Origin: Actinomycetota bacterium
GTDB taxonomy: Bacteria > Actinomycetota > Actinomycetes > Mycobacteriales > Micromonosporaceae
Direction: 5' to 3'
Length of the DNA: 36,369 nt
Assembly (NCBI GenBank): GCA_005885555.1
Contig: VAWN01000090.1
Span: 1-36,369, forward strand
In this document: positions 9,215 through 16,673 of the stretch, piece after piece
How positions within the stretch are numbered: the stretch's first letter is position 1
Layout of the letters: each line of letters opens with the position of its first letter
Position numbers and translations under genes: made by a program
Notes under the pieces: generated by a model
Told to the model about the DNA's origin: nothing
The model's database searches: none
The model's input: only the letters and a program-made list of their open reading frames with translations

Positions 9215-10027
9215 TCAGCCGAGTACGACCAGCTCTTCGTGTGCGTCGAGGGGGAGATCGTCCGGGCTGGCGACGGTGATCTGCATTCCGGTCAGTTCGG
9301 CCTGCCCGCCCAGGAGGCTGATGAAGGCTACATCGGCTGCGTCGCGGCCGGTGGCGATGCGGATCATGCTGGTTCGTGGTGCCGATCTGGTCGCGTCCCA
9401 GGCGTACCAGTTGCCGTTGATCGCGGTTTCCGCGACGACGTGGAAGTCCATCGGTGACAGGCCTGGCGCGTAGACGGCCGCGATTCTGGTGGGTACGTCG
9501 ACCGCACGGCACAGAGCGGCGACCAGGTGGGCGAAGTCGCGGCAGACACCGTGCCCCGCGAGCAGGGTATCGACCGCGTCGGTTGCCGGGCCGCTCGTGT
9601 CGGCCTGGTACCGGAGGTGCTCCCATGCGTAGGTACAGATCGCCCGTACCCGCTCGAGTTCGTTGGGCAGTCGACCGAAGTGGCTGCGCGCGAAGCCTGC
9701 CATCCGGTCGGCCGGGCAGTACCGGCTGGGTAGCAGCGCCGCGATCCGTTGCTCGGGCGTCACCGGCTCGACCGTCGCCGGCGCGTTCCTGGTGACTGCC
9801 GTCTCGTACGTGACGAGCAGCGGGCCCGGGTCGGCATGGAGTAGGTGTTGTCGGCCTTGGTGGGGGCCGGTCAACTCCTGCGTGGTCAGCGGTACGCCGT
9901 TGTTGAGGGCCTCGAACCGGTCGCTGATGTCCAGCCCCGTACGGCGCGCCACGGCGACCTGGACGGCGAGCCAGGTCGGCTCGCTCACGTCAAAGACGAG
10001 CTGACCGTACGCCGTGGCCGTGGACAC
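9215..10027 (-). CDS. Transglutaminase-like cysteine peptidase family protein
   Basis: A 270-aa cytoplasmic protein. An N-terminal beta-rich domain (TAYGQLVFDVSEPTWLAVQV...) precedes a transglutaminase-like core with a visible triad: Cys162 in HGVCRDFAH, His196 in DFHVVAE and Asp211 in WYAWDATR. Bacterial members act as peptidases, amidases or cross-linking enzymes; the role here is unknown. GTG 10027 is chosen because the domain begins directly after it; GTGs at 10033 and 10036 are alternatives, and the ribosome site is weak (GGAACGG). It sits between the 86-aa gene and GH130 copy 1. Pairing with carbohydrate genes suggests a shared role, possibly in a stress-related polymer, but that is inference. 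Confidence 0.88.
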   Translation of the reverse strand: MSTATAYGQLVFDVSEPTWLAVQVAVARRTGLDISDRFEALNNGVPLTTQELTGPHQGRQHLLHADPGPLLVTYETAVTRNAPATVEPVTPEQRIAALLPSRYCPADRMAGFARSHFGRLPNELERVRAICTYAWEHLRYQADTSGPATDAVDTLLAGHGVCRDFAHLVAALCRAVDVPTRIAAVYAPGLSPMDFHVVAETAINGNWYAWDATRSAPRTSMIRIATGRDAADVAFISLLGGQAELTGMQITVASPDDLPLDAHEELVVLG

Positions 10028-10085
10028 GGTCACCACCGTTCCGTCGTACGGTGTCGAGCGCAAGCGGTAGGCGGGCGGTCCAAAG

Positions 10086-10346
10086 CTACAGGTACTGGCC
10101 GGTCGTGTCGCTGTCCCTGGTGGAGACGCGGACCGAGACGACGTTGGCGAGGTTGATGACCATGCCACTTTCGGCGGCTTCCCGGTTGTATCTGGCCTGT
10201 GACAGGACTAGACCGTGCCGCTCGTCCAGTGCCCGGGCAATGGCCGCCAACGCCTGTGCCTCGTCGGCGAAGTCGCTGCTCAACAGGGATACATCCTCCC
10301 CGCCCACCGGGTGAAATCGCATCACCAGTTCAACCTTGTCAGCCAT
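10086..10346 (-). CDS. 86-aa hypothetical protein
   Basis: Start ATG 10346 has a strong GAGGAAGGAG ribosome site. The protein begins MADKVELVMRFHPVGGEDVS. It contains an Ala-rich helix (DEAQALAAIARALDERHG) and a beta-like end (GMVINLANVVSVRVSTR). It looks like a small soluble alpha/beta protein. It lies between the 31-aa micro-ORF and the transglutaminase-like gene, all leftward, so it is probably part of the glycan operon. No family recognised. Confidence 0.75.
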   Translation of the reverse strand: MADKVELVMRFHPVGGEDVSLLSSDFADEAQALAAIARALDERHGLVLSQARYNREAAESGMVINLANVVSVRVSTRDSDTTGQYL

Positions 10347-10395
10347 GGTCGGCTCCTTCCTCGGTCGGTGCCGGATCCGCAGCCAGCGGCGACGG

Positions 10396-10491
10396 TCAGG
10401 TGGTCGGTCTGCTCACCGTGACCTCGATCGGTGGACGCGTCCGCCAGCGGGCGAACTTCTCGGCCACCGGGGTCCCGAGCGACGCTTTCAC
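10396..10491 (-). CDS. 31-aa micro-ORF with SLGTPVA motif
   Basis: GTG 10491 opens a 32-codon frame ending TGA at 10396. The peptide begins MKASLGTPVAEKFARWR and contains PPIEVTVS. It falls in the gap between the GT4 stop (10513) and the 86-aa gene start (10346), on the same strand, so it lies inside the presumed operon. A second, divergent copy occurs at 6774. Conservation of SLGTPVA and PPIE with synonymous differences suggests that it is translated. Weak point: the only Shine-Dalgarno-like bases (TAGG) abut the GTG. Confidence 0.5.
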   Translation of the reverse strand: MKASLGTPVAEKFARWRTRPPIEVTVSRPTT

Positions 10492-10512
10492 CCTACGCCG
10501 GTCACGCGCGGG

Positions 10513-11514
10513 TCAGCCGAGGAGCGTGGCGTAGACGTGCAGGTAGTCGGCCACCATCCGGTCCACGCTGAAGCGCTGCCGGGCGCGGGTACGGCAGCCG
10601 GCGCGATCGATCGCCGCGATGTTCTTCACGGCGGCGCTGGCCTGCTCGGCATCGGGTACGAGGAATCCGGTGACGCCCTCGTCGATCACCTCCGGCATGG
10701 AGCCGCGCGGGTAGGCGACCACCGGGGTACCGCAGGCCATGGCTTCGACCACGCTCAGGCCGAACGGTTCATCGAAGGCGATCGGGTGCAACAGGGCCGC
10801 GCTGGAACCGAGGACCTCGGCCCGGCGCTCGGGCCCGACGGAGCCGAGAAACACCACCCGGTCGCCGTCGATATGGGGCGCGACCTGTTCGGTGAAGTAC
10901 CGCTGATCCTGGACGATGCCGCAGATGGTCAGCCGCCGCCCGGCCAGCCGCGCGATCTCGATCGCCGTGTGCGTGCCCTTGTCCGGGTGGATCCGACCGA
11001 AGGCGACCAGTCCGGTGCCGGCGTCGGCGGTGAAGGGCAGCTCGGCGACGTCGATGCCGTGGTGCACGGTGGCGACGTACTCCAGATCGGGCGACCGGTC
11101 GGCGTCGGAGATGGACACGTAGTTCGACGCCGCTCGGGCATATGCGGGCAGGATCCCGGCGCCCGAGAAGCCGTGGATCGTGGTGAGCAGCGGGGCGCGG
11201 CACTGCCCGGCGAAGGCCAGCGGCAGCCAGTCCAGATGACTGTGTACCAGGTCGAACTCGACGGACCGGGTGAACGCGTGGGCGATGTGCATCGCCTCCC
11301 ATACCCGCCCGTCCATCGTCGGGTCCTCGGCATAGCCGTGCGGGCACACGCCGTCGAGGCGTGCCGCGGTGACCGAGTCGAGGGTGGCGAACAGTGTCAC
11401 GTCGACGCCGCGTGCGACCAGCCCTTCGGCGAGTAGGCCGGTGATCCGCTCCCACGGCCCGTAGTGCCGCGGTGGGGTCCGCCAGGCGACCGGCCCGAGC
11501 AGGGCGATCCTCAC
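10513..11514 (-). CDS. GT4 family glycosyltransferase (GT-B fold), copy 1
   Basis: A 333-aa GT-B glycosyltransferase. N-terminal domain: VRIALLGPVAWRTPPRHYGPWE, then DLVHSHLDWLPLAFAG and TIHGFSG. C-terminal domain: GRIHPDKGTHTAIEIARLAG and the donor-binding E-x7-E signature in HPIAFDEPFGLSVVEAMACG. Such enzymes transfer a sugar from a nucleotide donor (often GDP-mannose or UDP-sugar) with retention of configuration. The start is GTG 11514, where homology begins; an upstream ATG is out of frame. No membrane segments. It is the first gene of the leftward set ending with GH130 copy 1, which suggests that it builds the glycan GH130 turns over (inference). Confidence 0.9.
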   Translation of the reverse strand: MRIALLGPVAWRTPPRHYGPWERITGLLAEGLVARGVDVTLFATLDSVTAARLDGVCPHGYAEDPTMDGRVWEAMHIAHAFTRSVEFDLVHSHLDWLPLAFAGQCRAPLLTTIHGFSGAGILPAYARAASNYVSISDADRSPDLEYVATVHHGIDVAELPFTADAGTGLVAFGRIHPDKGTHTAIEIARLAGRRLTICGIVQDQRYFTEQVAPHIDGDRVVFLGSVGPERRAEVLGSSAALLHPIAFDEPFGLSVVEAMACGTPVVAYPRGSMPEVIDEGVTGFLVPDAEQASAAVKNIAAIDRAGCRTRARQRFSVDRMVADYLHVYATLLG

Positions 11515-11771
11515 CGGCCGACCGGGTTCGGTCGCGTTGTCATGCCGACCAGGGTAGTGCGGCGGGACGCCGCTCCTCCCGTGCGGATCAGCCGGCCCGT
11601 ACCTCGGCTGCGGTGTCGACGGAGTCCGCGAGGACGGCCGGCAGGGGGTAAGCTCGCCGCATGGTCGTCTGACCAATTCCGCTCCCGGTTGCTGGGCTTC
11701 GTTCCAGGCATCCCTTCGCGCAAGCCGTCGTCAGCCCGTGTGCGTACCCCGATATCGTGGGAAGGACCGTC

Positions 11772-11897
11772 GTGTCCGACAAGTCTCCGCAGAAGAGCAA
11801 CGTGAAGAAGCCCGGCAAGAGCCTGAAGGAGAAGCGGGCGGCGAAGAAGGCCAAGCACGCGCCGAAACCGTCGCTGATCCCGCCGACCGGCCATTGA
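11772..11897 (+). CDS. 41-aa Lys-rich conserved small protein
   Basis: GTG 11772 preceded by GGAAGGA starts MSDKSPQKSNVKKPGKSLKE, followed by a Lys/Ala stretch (KRAAKKAKHA) and TGH at the end. Very basic, probably disordered, with a possible nucleic acid-binding tendency. I recall similar Lys-rich peptides (MSDKSP..KKxGKSLKEKRAAK) being common in actinobacterial genomes without a known function. It stands alone, upstream of and on the same strand as the GT4-GH130 operon. Confidence 0.8.
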   Translation: MSDKSPQKSNVKKPGKSLKEKRAAKKAKHAPKPSLIPPTGH

Positions 11898-12165
11898 CCC
11901 TGGCTCCCCGAGGTTGGCGTTCGCCGCCGCTCTAGGGGATAACGCCGCCCGGGCGTAGAGTCCGGGCCGGTACGTTCACCTCGCGTCCCACCATCGACCC
12001 CGTGCCGTTCCGGACCTCGGCGGCGTGGCAGTACTCCGAACGGCATCGGCCGCCCGGAGTCCTACGTCCTTTCCCGCCGTCGCCGTCCCGATCGCCGCCC
12101 TTCCCGCGTGAGTGGTGGCTTGCCTTGGCGCTGCGGACCATGCGCGAACCACCGGAGGTGGGCAC

Positions 12166-13350
12166 TTGGCACCGCGACCGTACAAGGATCCGCAACAGGT
12201 ACGAGCGGCACGGCGGGCGGCCACATATGGCAGCTTCGGACTGCTCGGCACCTACCCACCTACCCAGTGCGGGCTGGCCAGCTTCTCCGCCTCGCTGCGC
12301 GACGGACTGCTGGCCGGTGGCCCGGGTACCGAGGTCGGCGTGGTACGGATGGTCGACGAGCCCGGACCGGCGGCGCGCGCCGAGGTGGTGTACGAGCTGC
12401 GCGCCGACCGCCACGGTGACCCGGCCACGGCGGCGAAATACCTCGACGGGTACGACGTCGTCGTGGTCCAGCACGAGTACGGCATCTTCGGCGGTCGCGA
12501 CGGTGACCAGGTGCTTGAGGTGCTCCGGCGGATCCGGGTACCCGTGATCGTCGTCCTGCACACCGTGCTGTCCGCCCCGACCGCGCACCAGCGGCAGGTC
12601 GTGGAGGAAGCGGCCGCCCTGGCCGACGTGGTGGTGACGATGGCCCGGACCGGGCAGCGGCGGCTGCGAGCCGGCTACCAGGTAGACCCGGGCAAGGTCG
12701 TCGTCATCCCACACGGCGCGTGGGCAGGCGGCCGTCCGGACCGCACAGCCCACCGGTCGTCGCGACCGGTGATCCTCACCTGGGGACTGCTGGGCCCGGG
12801 CAAGGGTGTGGAGTGGGGGATCGAGGCCCTCCCGGGACTGCGGGTACTCGATCCGGCGCCGCTGTACGTCGTGGCGGGACAGACCCATCCGCGGGTACTG
12901 GCGCGCGACGGCGAACGGTACCGCGACTCGCTACGCGCACGGGCGGCCGAGTTGGGCGTGGCCGACATGCTGCGGTTCGAGCCGGGGTACCTCGACGTGG
13001 AAAGCCTGCGTCGCCTGGTCCAGAGAGCCGACGTGGTACTGCTGCCCTACGACTCGCACGAGCAGGTGACCTCCGGCGTACTCATCGAAGCCGTGGCGTC
13101 CCTGACTCCGGTGGTGTCGACCGCGTTCCCGCACTCCGTGGAGCTGTTGGCCGACGGGGTGGGATTCCTGGTGCCGCACGGCAGTCCGGACGCGATCGGC
13201 GCGGCCCTGCGCCAGGTCCTCACCCAGCCGGCGTATGCGGCCGGAATGGTCGCCAACGCCGCCCGGGTCGCACCGGCGTTGCATTGGCCCGCGGTCGCGG
13301 ACCGGTACCGCGACGTCGCCGAAGCGCTCCTGCGGAAAGCGGTCGCGTGA
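12166..13350 (+). CDS. GT4 family glycosyltransferase, copy 2
   Basis: A 394-aa GT-B glycosyltransferase. TTG 12166 is chosen because GGAGG lies seven bases upstream; upstream in-frame ATG 12112 lacks a site and adds unconvincing sequence. Motifs: GLLGTYPPTQCGLASFSASL at the N-terminal domain, VVVVQHEYGIFGG, then WGLLGPGKGVEWGIEALPGL and the late SGVLIEAVASLTPVVST donor-site region. The N-terminus is typical of actinobacterial GT4 proteins found beside GH130 genes. Its stop overlaps the next gene (GTGA), so the three genes are translationally coupled. Substrate unknown; mannose transfer is suggested by the GH130 partner. Confidence 0.9.
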   Translation: MAPRPYKDPQQVRAARRAATYGSFGLLGTYPPTQCGLASFSASLRDGLLAGGPGTEVGVVRMVDEPGPAARAEVVYELRADRHGDPATAAKYLDGYDVVVVQHEYGIFGGRDGDQVLEVLRRIRVPVIVVLHTVLSAPTAHQRQVVEEAAALADVVVTMARTGQRRLRAGYQVDPGKVVVIPHGAWAGGRPDRTAHRSSRPVILTWGLLGPGKGVEWGIEALPGLRVLDPAPLYVVAGQTHPRVLARDGERYRDSLRARAAELGVADMLRFEPGYLDVESLRRLVQRADVVLLPYDSHEQVTSGVLIEAVASLTPVVSTAFPHSVELLADGVGFLVPHGSPDAIGAALRQVLTQPAYAAGMVANAARVAPALHWPAVADRYRDVAEALLRKAVA

Positions 13351-14372
13351 GCCGCACCGTACCGCTCAGGTTCGACCATCTGCTGCGGCTGTCCGACGAC
13401 GTGGGGCTGCTGGAGCACGCCCGGGGTGCGATACCCCGGCGTATCCACGGCTACTGCACCGACGACGTGGCCCGAGGTCTGGTCGTACTCGGCCGCGAGC
13501 CGGACCTGTCGGCCGAACAACGCCGGCTGGTCGAGCGGTACCTCGGGTTCGTGATGCACGCGCAGGACGACACCGGGGCGTTCCGCAACCGGTTCGGGTA
13601 CGACCGGCGGTGGCACGACTCACCGGGTACCGGGGACTGGTGGGGCCGGGCGCTGTGGGGCCTGGGCACCGTCGCGGCGCGCGGTACCGTGCCCTGGGTA
13701 CGGGAGGCGGCATTGGCCGGTTTCGAACTGGGCGCCACGCAACGCTCCGAGTGGTCGCGCGCGATGGCGTTCGCGACGCTCGGCGCCGCCGAGGTACTCG
13801 ACCGGCATCCCGACCATCCGCAGGCGCGGGCACTGCTGAAGGCGAGCGCCGCGGTGGTCGCCCGCTCGGCTCCCGATCCGGACTGGCCGTGGCCGGAACC
13901 GCGACTCGGGTACGCCAACGCGGTACTGCCGGAGGCTCTCATCGTCATTGGCCGGTACGGTTGCGACGACCTGTTGGTGGAGGACGGCCTGCGCCTGCTG
14001 GAGTGGTTGGTACGTACCGAAACCAGAGGCGGGCGCCTGTCGCTCACGCCGGCGGGCGGTTGGCGGCCACCCGAACCTCGGCCGGCCTTCGACCAGCAGC
14101 CGATCGAGGCGGCGACGCTGGTCGACGCGTGCGCGCGTGCGCTGTCGGTGACCGGGGACGGATTCTGGGCGGTGGGCATCCGCCGGGGCGTCGGCTGGTT
14201 CCTGGGCGACAACGACGCCGGGGTACCCATGACCGACGCCGGTACCGGTGGCGGCTTCGACGGCCTCGGCCCGGTGGCGGCCAGCATCAACCAGGGCGCG
14301 GAATCCACGTTGGCATTGCTCGCCACCATGCAGCACGGGCGCGCGCTGGGCAGCGGGGACGGCCATGGGTGA
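13347..14372 (+). CDS. Putative six-hairpin (alpha/alpha) glycosidase-like protein
   Basis: A 341-aa soluble protein. The start is GTG 13347, overlapping the GT4 stop. It shows repeated helix-hairpin units with Trp/Gly-rich loops (GTGDWWGRALWGLGTVAARG, WPWPEPRLGYANAVLPEALI) and a late INQGAESTLALLATM segment. This is the pattern of an (alpha/alpha)6 toroid, as in glycosidases, epimerases and lyases. I cannot assign a catalytic pair with confidence. Its place between GT4 and GH130, with overlaps on both sides, argues for a role on the same glycan, as hydrolase, epimerase or structural partner. The fold call is by pattern only. Confidence 0.72.
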   Translation: MSRTVPLRFDHLLRLSDDVGLLEHARGAIPRRIHGYCTDDVARGLVVLGREPDLSAEQRRLVERYLGFVMHAQDDTGAFRNRFGYDRRWHDSPGTGDWWGRALWGLGTVAARGTVPWVREAALAGFELGATQRSEWSRAMAFATLGAAEVLDRHPDHPQARALLKASAAVVARSAPDPDWPWPEPRLGYANAVLPEALIVIGRYGCDDLLVEDGLRLLEWLVRTETRGGRLSLTPAGGWRPPEPRPAFDQQPIEAATLVDACARALSVTGDGFWAVGIRRGVGWFLGDNDAGVPMTDAGTGGGFDGLGPVAASINQGAESTLALLATMQHGRALGSGDGHG

Positions 14373-15858
14373 ACCGGCGCTCGCCCGGCCGGTCGGACCC
14401 CGGCTGCGCCCGGACACCGGGCGGGTCATCGCGAGACTGTTCGTACCCGGCGAGGAACTGCCGGAAGGCGCCTCCCGTGGTCGCGCCGTCATCGATCGGG
14501 TCCTGGGGCTCGACGACGGCGAGGTGGCGGCGTCGATGGCCGACGTCACGGCGCGCTTCGCCACCCGGCACCGCGGCCTTGCCGACATCCTGCGGGCGAA
14601 CTTCAACATCGCGACCCACGGCCGGACCGATCTGGATGGGCTGCGGGACGACCGTCGGTTACTGATCGGCGCCTACTTCACCATGGAGTACGCGGTGGAG
14701 TCCGCCGCGGTGTGCAACCCGTCCATGGTGGCTCATCCGGACCAGAGAGGCGTGGCGACGGGGGAGGTCAGGTTCGTGATGAGTCTTCGGGCGGTGGGCG
14801 AGGGCCACCGTTCGTCGGTCGAGTTCCGTACCGGTGTCGTCGGACCGGCTCGGACCGTCACCCTTGACGCACCGTCGCCGGTGTTGGTCGCCGGTACGCG
14901 CCGACCGGTCACGTACGAACGCGACCTGTTCCTGGCCCGGCTCGCCGATCTGGGCTCCGACGTCGAGACCGTCGACCGGGTGGTCGGCGGACTGCCGGCC
15001 CGGTTCGACGGGACCTCCCTGCGGCAAGCGGTCAGGGCACTGCATCCGCAACTGTCCAACCGGCTCGCCGGGCACCTGGCGATCGAGCAGATCAACCGGG
15101 TGGCGGCGGACGAGTACGAGGTGACCTTTCCACCGGATACCCCGATCAGCGAACGCCTGCTGTGGCCGGACGGCGCCAGCGAGAGCAACGGCATGGAGGA
15201 CGTACGGCTGGTCCGGTTCACCGGCGATGACGGCAGTGTCACCTACCACGGCACCTACACCGCCTTCGACGGCGAGCACATCGCGCCCCGGTTGTTGGCA
15301 ACGAACGACTTCGCCACCTTCACGTCCGGCCAACTCGCCGGACCGGCGGCCCGGGACAAGGGCATGGCCCTGTTCCCGCGGAAGGTCGGCGGCCGGTACC
15401 TGGCGCTGTCGCGGTGGGACCGGGAGAACGTCAGCCTCGGTACCTCCGTTGACGGTCGGGTCTGGCACCGCGCCGGTGTTCTCTGCCCGCCACGGGAGGG
15501 TTGGCAGCTGGTACAGGTCGGCAACTGCGGATCGCCGATCGAGACCGAGGCCGGTTGGCTGGTACTCACCCACGGCGTGGGCCCGATGCGCACGTACCGC
15601 ATCGGCGCCGTACTACTGGACCGCGCCGATCCCACGCGGATACTGGCCGCTCTACGGGACCCGCTGCTGTCCGCCGACGCGCAGGACCGCGACGGCTACG
15701 TTCCCAACGTCGTGTACTCCTGCGGCGCCTTGCGCCACGGCGACGCGCTGATCATCCCGTACGGAATCAGCGACTCGACGATCGGCTTCGCCTGGGTGGA
15801 GCTCCCCGCACTCCTGCAACGGATGCGCCCGACCACCTTTCCGAACACACCGAGCTGA
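14365..15858 (+). CDS. GH130 family protein with long N-terminal extension (copy 2)
   Basis: A 497-aa protein whose ATG 14365 overlaps the upstream stop by eight bases. The GH130 core holds GMEDVRL (E278-D279-x-R281), LFPRKVGGRYLALSRWD, and GNCGSPIETEAGWLVLTHGV with the conserved HG. The catalytic motif lies at about residue 280 instead of about 100-125, so there is a large extra N-terminal region of roughly 150-170 residues (VIARLFVPGEELPEG...). This unusual architecture may shape oligomers or substrate length. No signal peptide. It ends the rightward GT4 operon and converges on the TetR gene. Phosphorylase versus hydrolase activity cannot be settled by eye. Confidence 0.9.
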   Translation: MGEPALARPVGPRLRPDTGRVIARLFVPGEELPEGASRGRAVIDRVLGLDDGEVAASMADVTARFATRHRGLADILRANFNIATHGRTDLDGLRDDRRLLIGAYFTMEYAVESAAVCNPSMVAHPDQRGVATGEVRFVMSLRAVGEGHRSSVEFRTGVVGPARTVTLDAPSPVLVAGTRRPVTYERDLFLARLADLGSDVETVDRVVGGLPARFDGTSLRQAVRALHPQLSNRLAGHLAIEQINRVAADEYEVTFPPDTPISERLLWPDGASESNGMEDVRLVRFTGDDGSVTYHGTYTAFDGEHIAPRLLATNDFATFTSGQLAGPAARDKGMALFPRKVGGRYLALSRWDRENVSLGTSVDGRVWHRAGVLCPPREGWQLVQVGNCGSPIETEAGWLVLTHGVGPMRTYRIGAVLLDRADPTRILAALRDPLLSADAQDRDGYVPNVVYSCGALRHGDALIIPYGISDSTIGFAWVELPALLQRMRPTTFPNTPS

Positions 15859-15867
15859 CCGAGCTCG
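15851..15867. terminator. Small hairpin between convergent genes
   Basis: CGAGCT, five-base loop, AGCTCG spans the stop of GH130 copy 2 and the stop of the TetR gene. It is a possible weak bidirectional terminator. There is no T-run on either side, so the call is tentative. Confidence 0.3.
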
Positions 15868-16524
15868 CTACCAGTCTTCGATGTCGGGCAGCTTGCGCGC
15901 CGCGATCCGCCTGGCCTCGCGCGCGGGTACGCCGAACATCCGCAGCATCGCTTCGGCGGTTTCGTCGACCGCGGTTTCGTCGATCTGCTCGGGGTGCTGC
16001 TGGCGGACGCGCAGCAGCCCGAGCAGGGCGCCGGCCGAGGTGCTGAGCGCGATCCCGGCGTGCGGGAACGTGAAGCGTCCGGCCGCCTGGCCGAGTTTGA
16101 TGTCGCGTAGCGCACGGGGGGCCAGGCCGCGGGGGATGTCCAGCAGTTCCAGGCCGGCGCCGGTGATGAACCGGGCCAGGTCGGGATGGGTCCAACCGAG
16201 CCGGCCGGAGATGCGGAAGGACGTCGCGAAAACCGTAGCGGCGTCCTCGATCCCGGCGCACGCGCGGTCGATCATCCGGCCCCAGCGCTCCAGTACCTCC
16301 TCGGACGCGGTGCGGAACAGTTCGTCCTTGCTCTCGAAGTGGTTGTAGAACGACCCGAACCCGATGTCGGCGGCTTCGGTGATCTCCTGGATGCTGGCGC
16401 GCTCCCCGCGGCCCTGCGCGATCAGTTCCGCCGCGGCGTCGATGAGGGCCTGCCGCGTGCGGGCCTTGCGCCGGTCCAGCCGGGTTGCTCCGCTTGCCTT
16501 GTCTGTCGTCGCCGTCTGCGCCAT
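15868..16524 (-). CDS. TetR/AcrR family repressor of the adjacent aromatic operon
   Basis: A 218-aa regulator. Start ATG 16524 (MAQTATTDKAS) has AGGAAGGG upstream; the frame extends further but without a site. The N-terminal TetR DNA-binding domain is clear: RTRQALIDAAAELIAQG, then ASIQEITEAADIGFGSFYNHFESKDELF with the recognition helix GFGSFYNHF. The C-terminal ligand domain is helical. It is divergent from the ring-cleavage operon across a 149-bp gap that holds a promoter and an inverted repeat. The simplest reading is a repressor released by an aromatic substrate or intermediate. Confidence 0.93.
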   Translation of the reverse strand: MAQTATTDKASGATRLDRRKARTRQALIDAAAELIAQGRGERASIQEITEAADIGFGSFYNHFESKDELFRTASEEVLERWGRMIDRACAGIEDAATVFATSFRISGRLGWTHPDLARFITGAGLELLDIPRGLAPRALRDIKLGQAAGRFTFPHAGIALSTSAGALLGLLRVRQQHPEQIDETAVDETAEAMLRMFGVPAREARRIAARKLPDIEDW

Positions 16525-16588
16525 AACGACCCTTCCTGCTTTCCGCACCACGATAGCCGCACGCTGGTTGATCTGTGTCAGACGCCTA

Positions 16589-16618
16589 TTGACGTGACCG
16601 ACCATCGTAACTGATACT
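16589..16618 (+). promoter_or_regulatory. Candidate promoter of the aromatic operon
   Basis: TTGACG (16589-16594) and GATACT (16613-16618), separated by 18 bases, resemble -35 and -10 elements. The predicted start at about 16625 would fall inside the inverted repeat at 16620-16635. The first gene begins at 16674 with AAGGAG eight bases upstream. Confidence 0.5.
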
Positions 16619-16619
16619 T

Positions 16620-16635
16620 CATCACAAGAATGATG
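16620..16635. promoter_or_regulatory. Candidate TetR operator
   Basis: CATCA, six bases, TGATG: an inverted repeat in the divergent gap between the TetR gene and the operon it faces. It overlaps the predicted transcription start, a typical repression site. The arms are short, and the flanks (ATACTT, TGACAT) may extend the site with mismatches. Confidence 0.45.
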
Positions 16636-16673
16636 TGACATCGCAGATCAGGTAGAGGCAAGGAGATGCGATC

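Noticed and set aside
6746-10494. The 21-base identity between about 6754 and 10470 read as a shared promoter or operator.
   Set aside because: The similarity continues as protein (PPIE, RPxT) with synonymous changes, which favours a peptide-coding origin.
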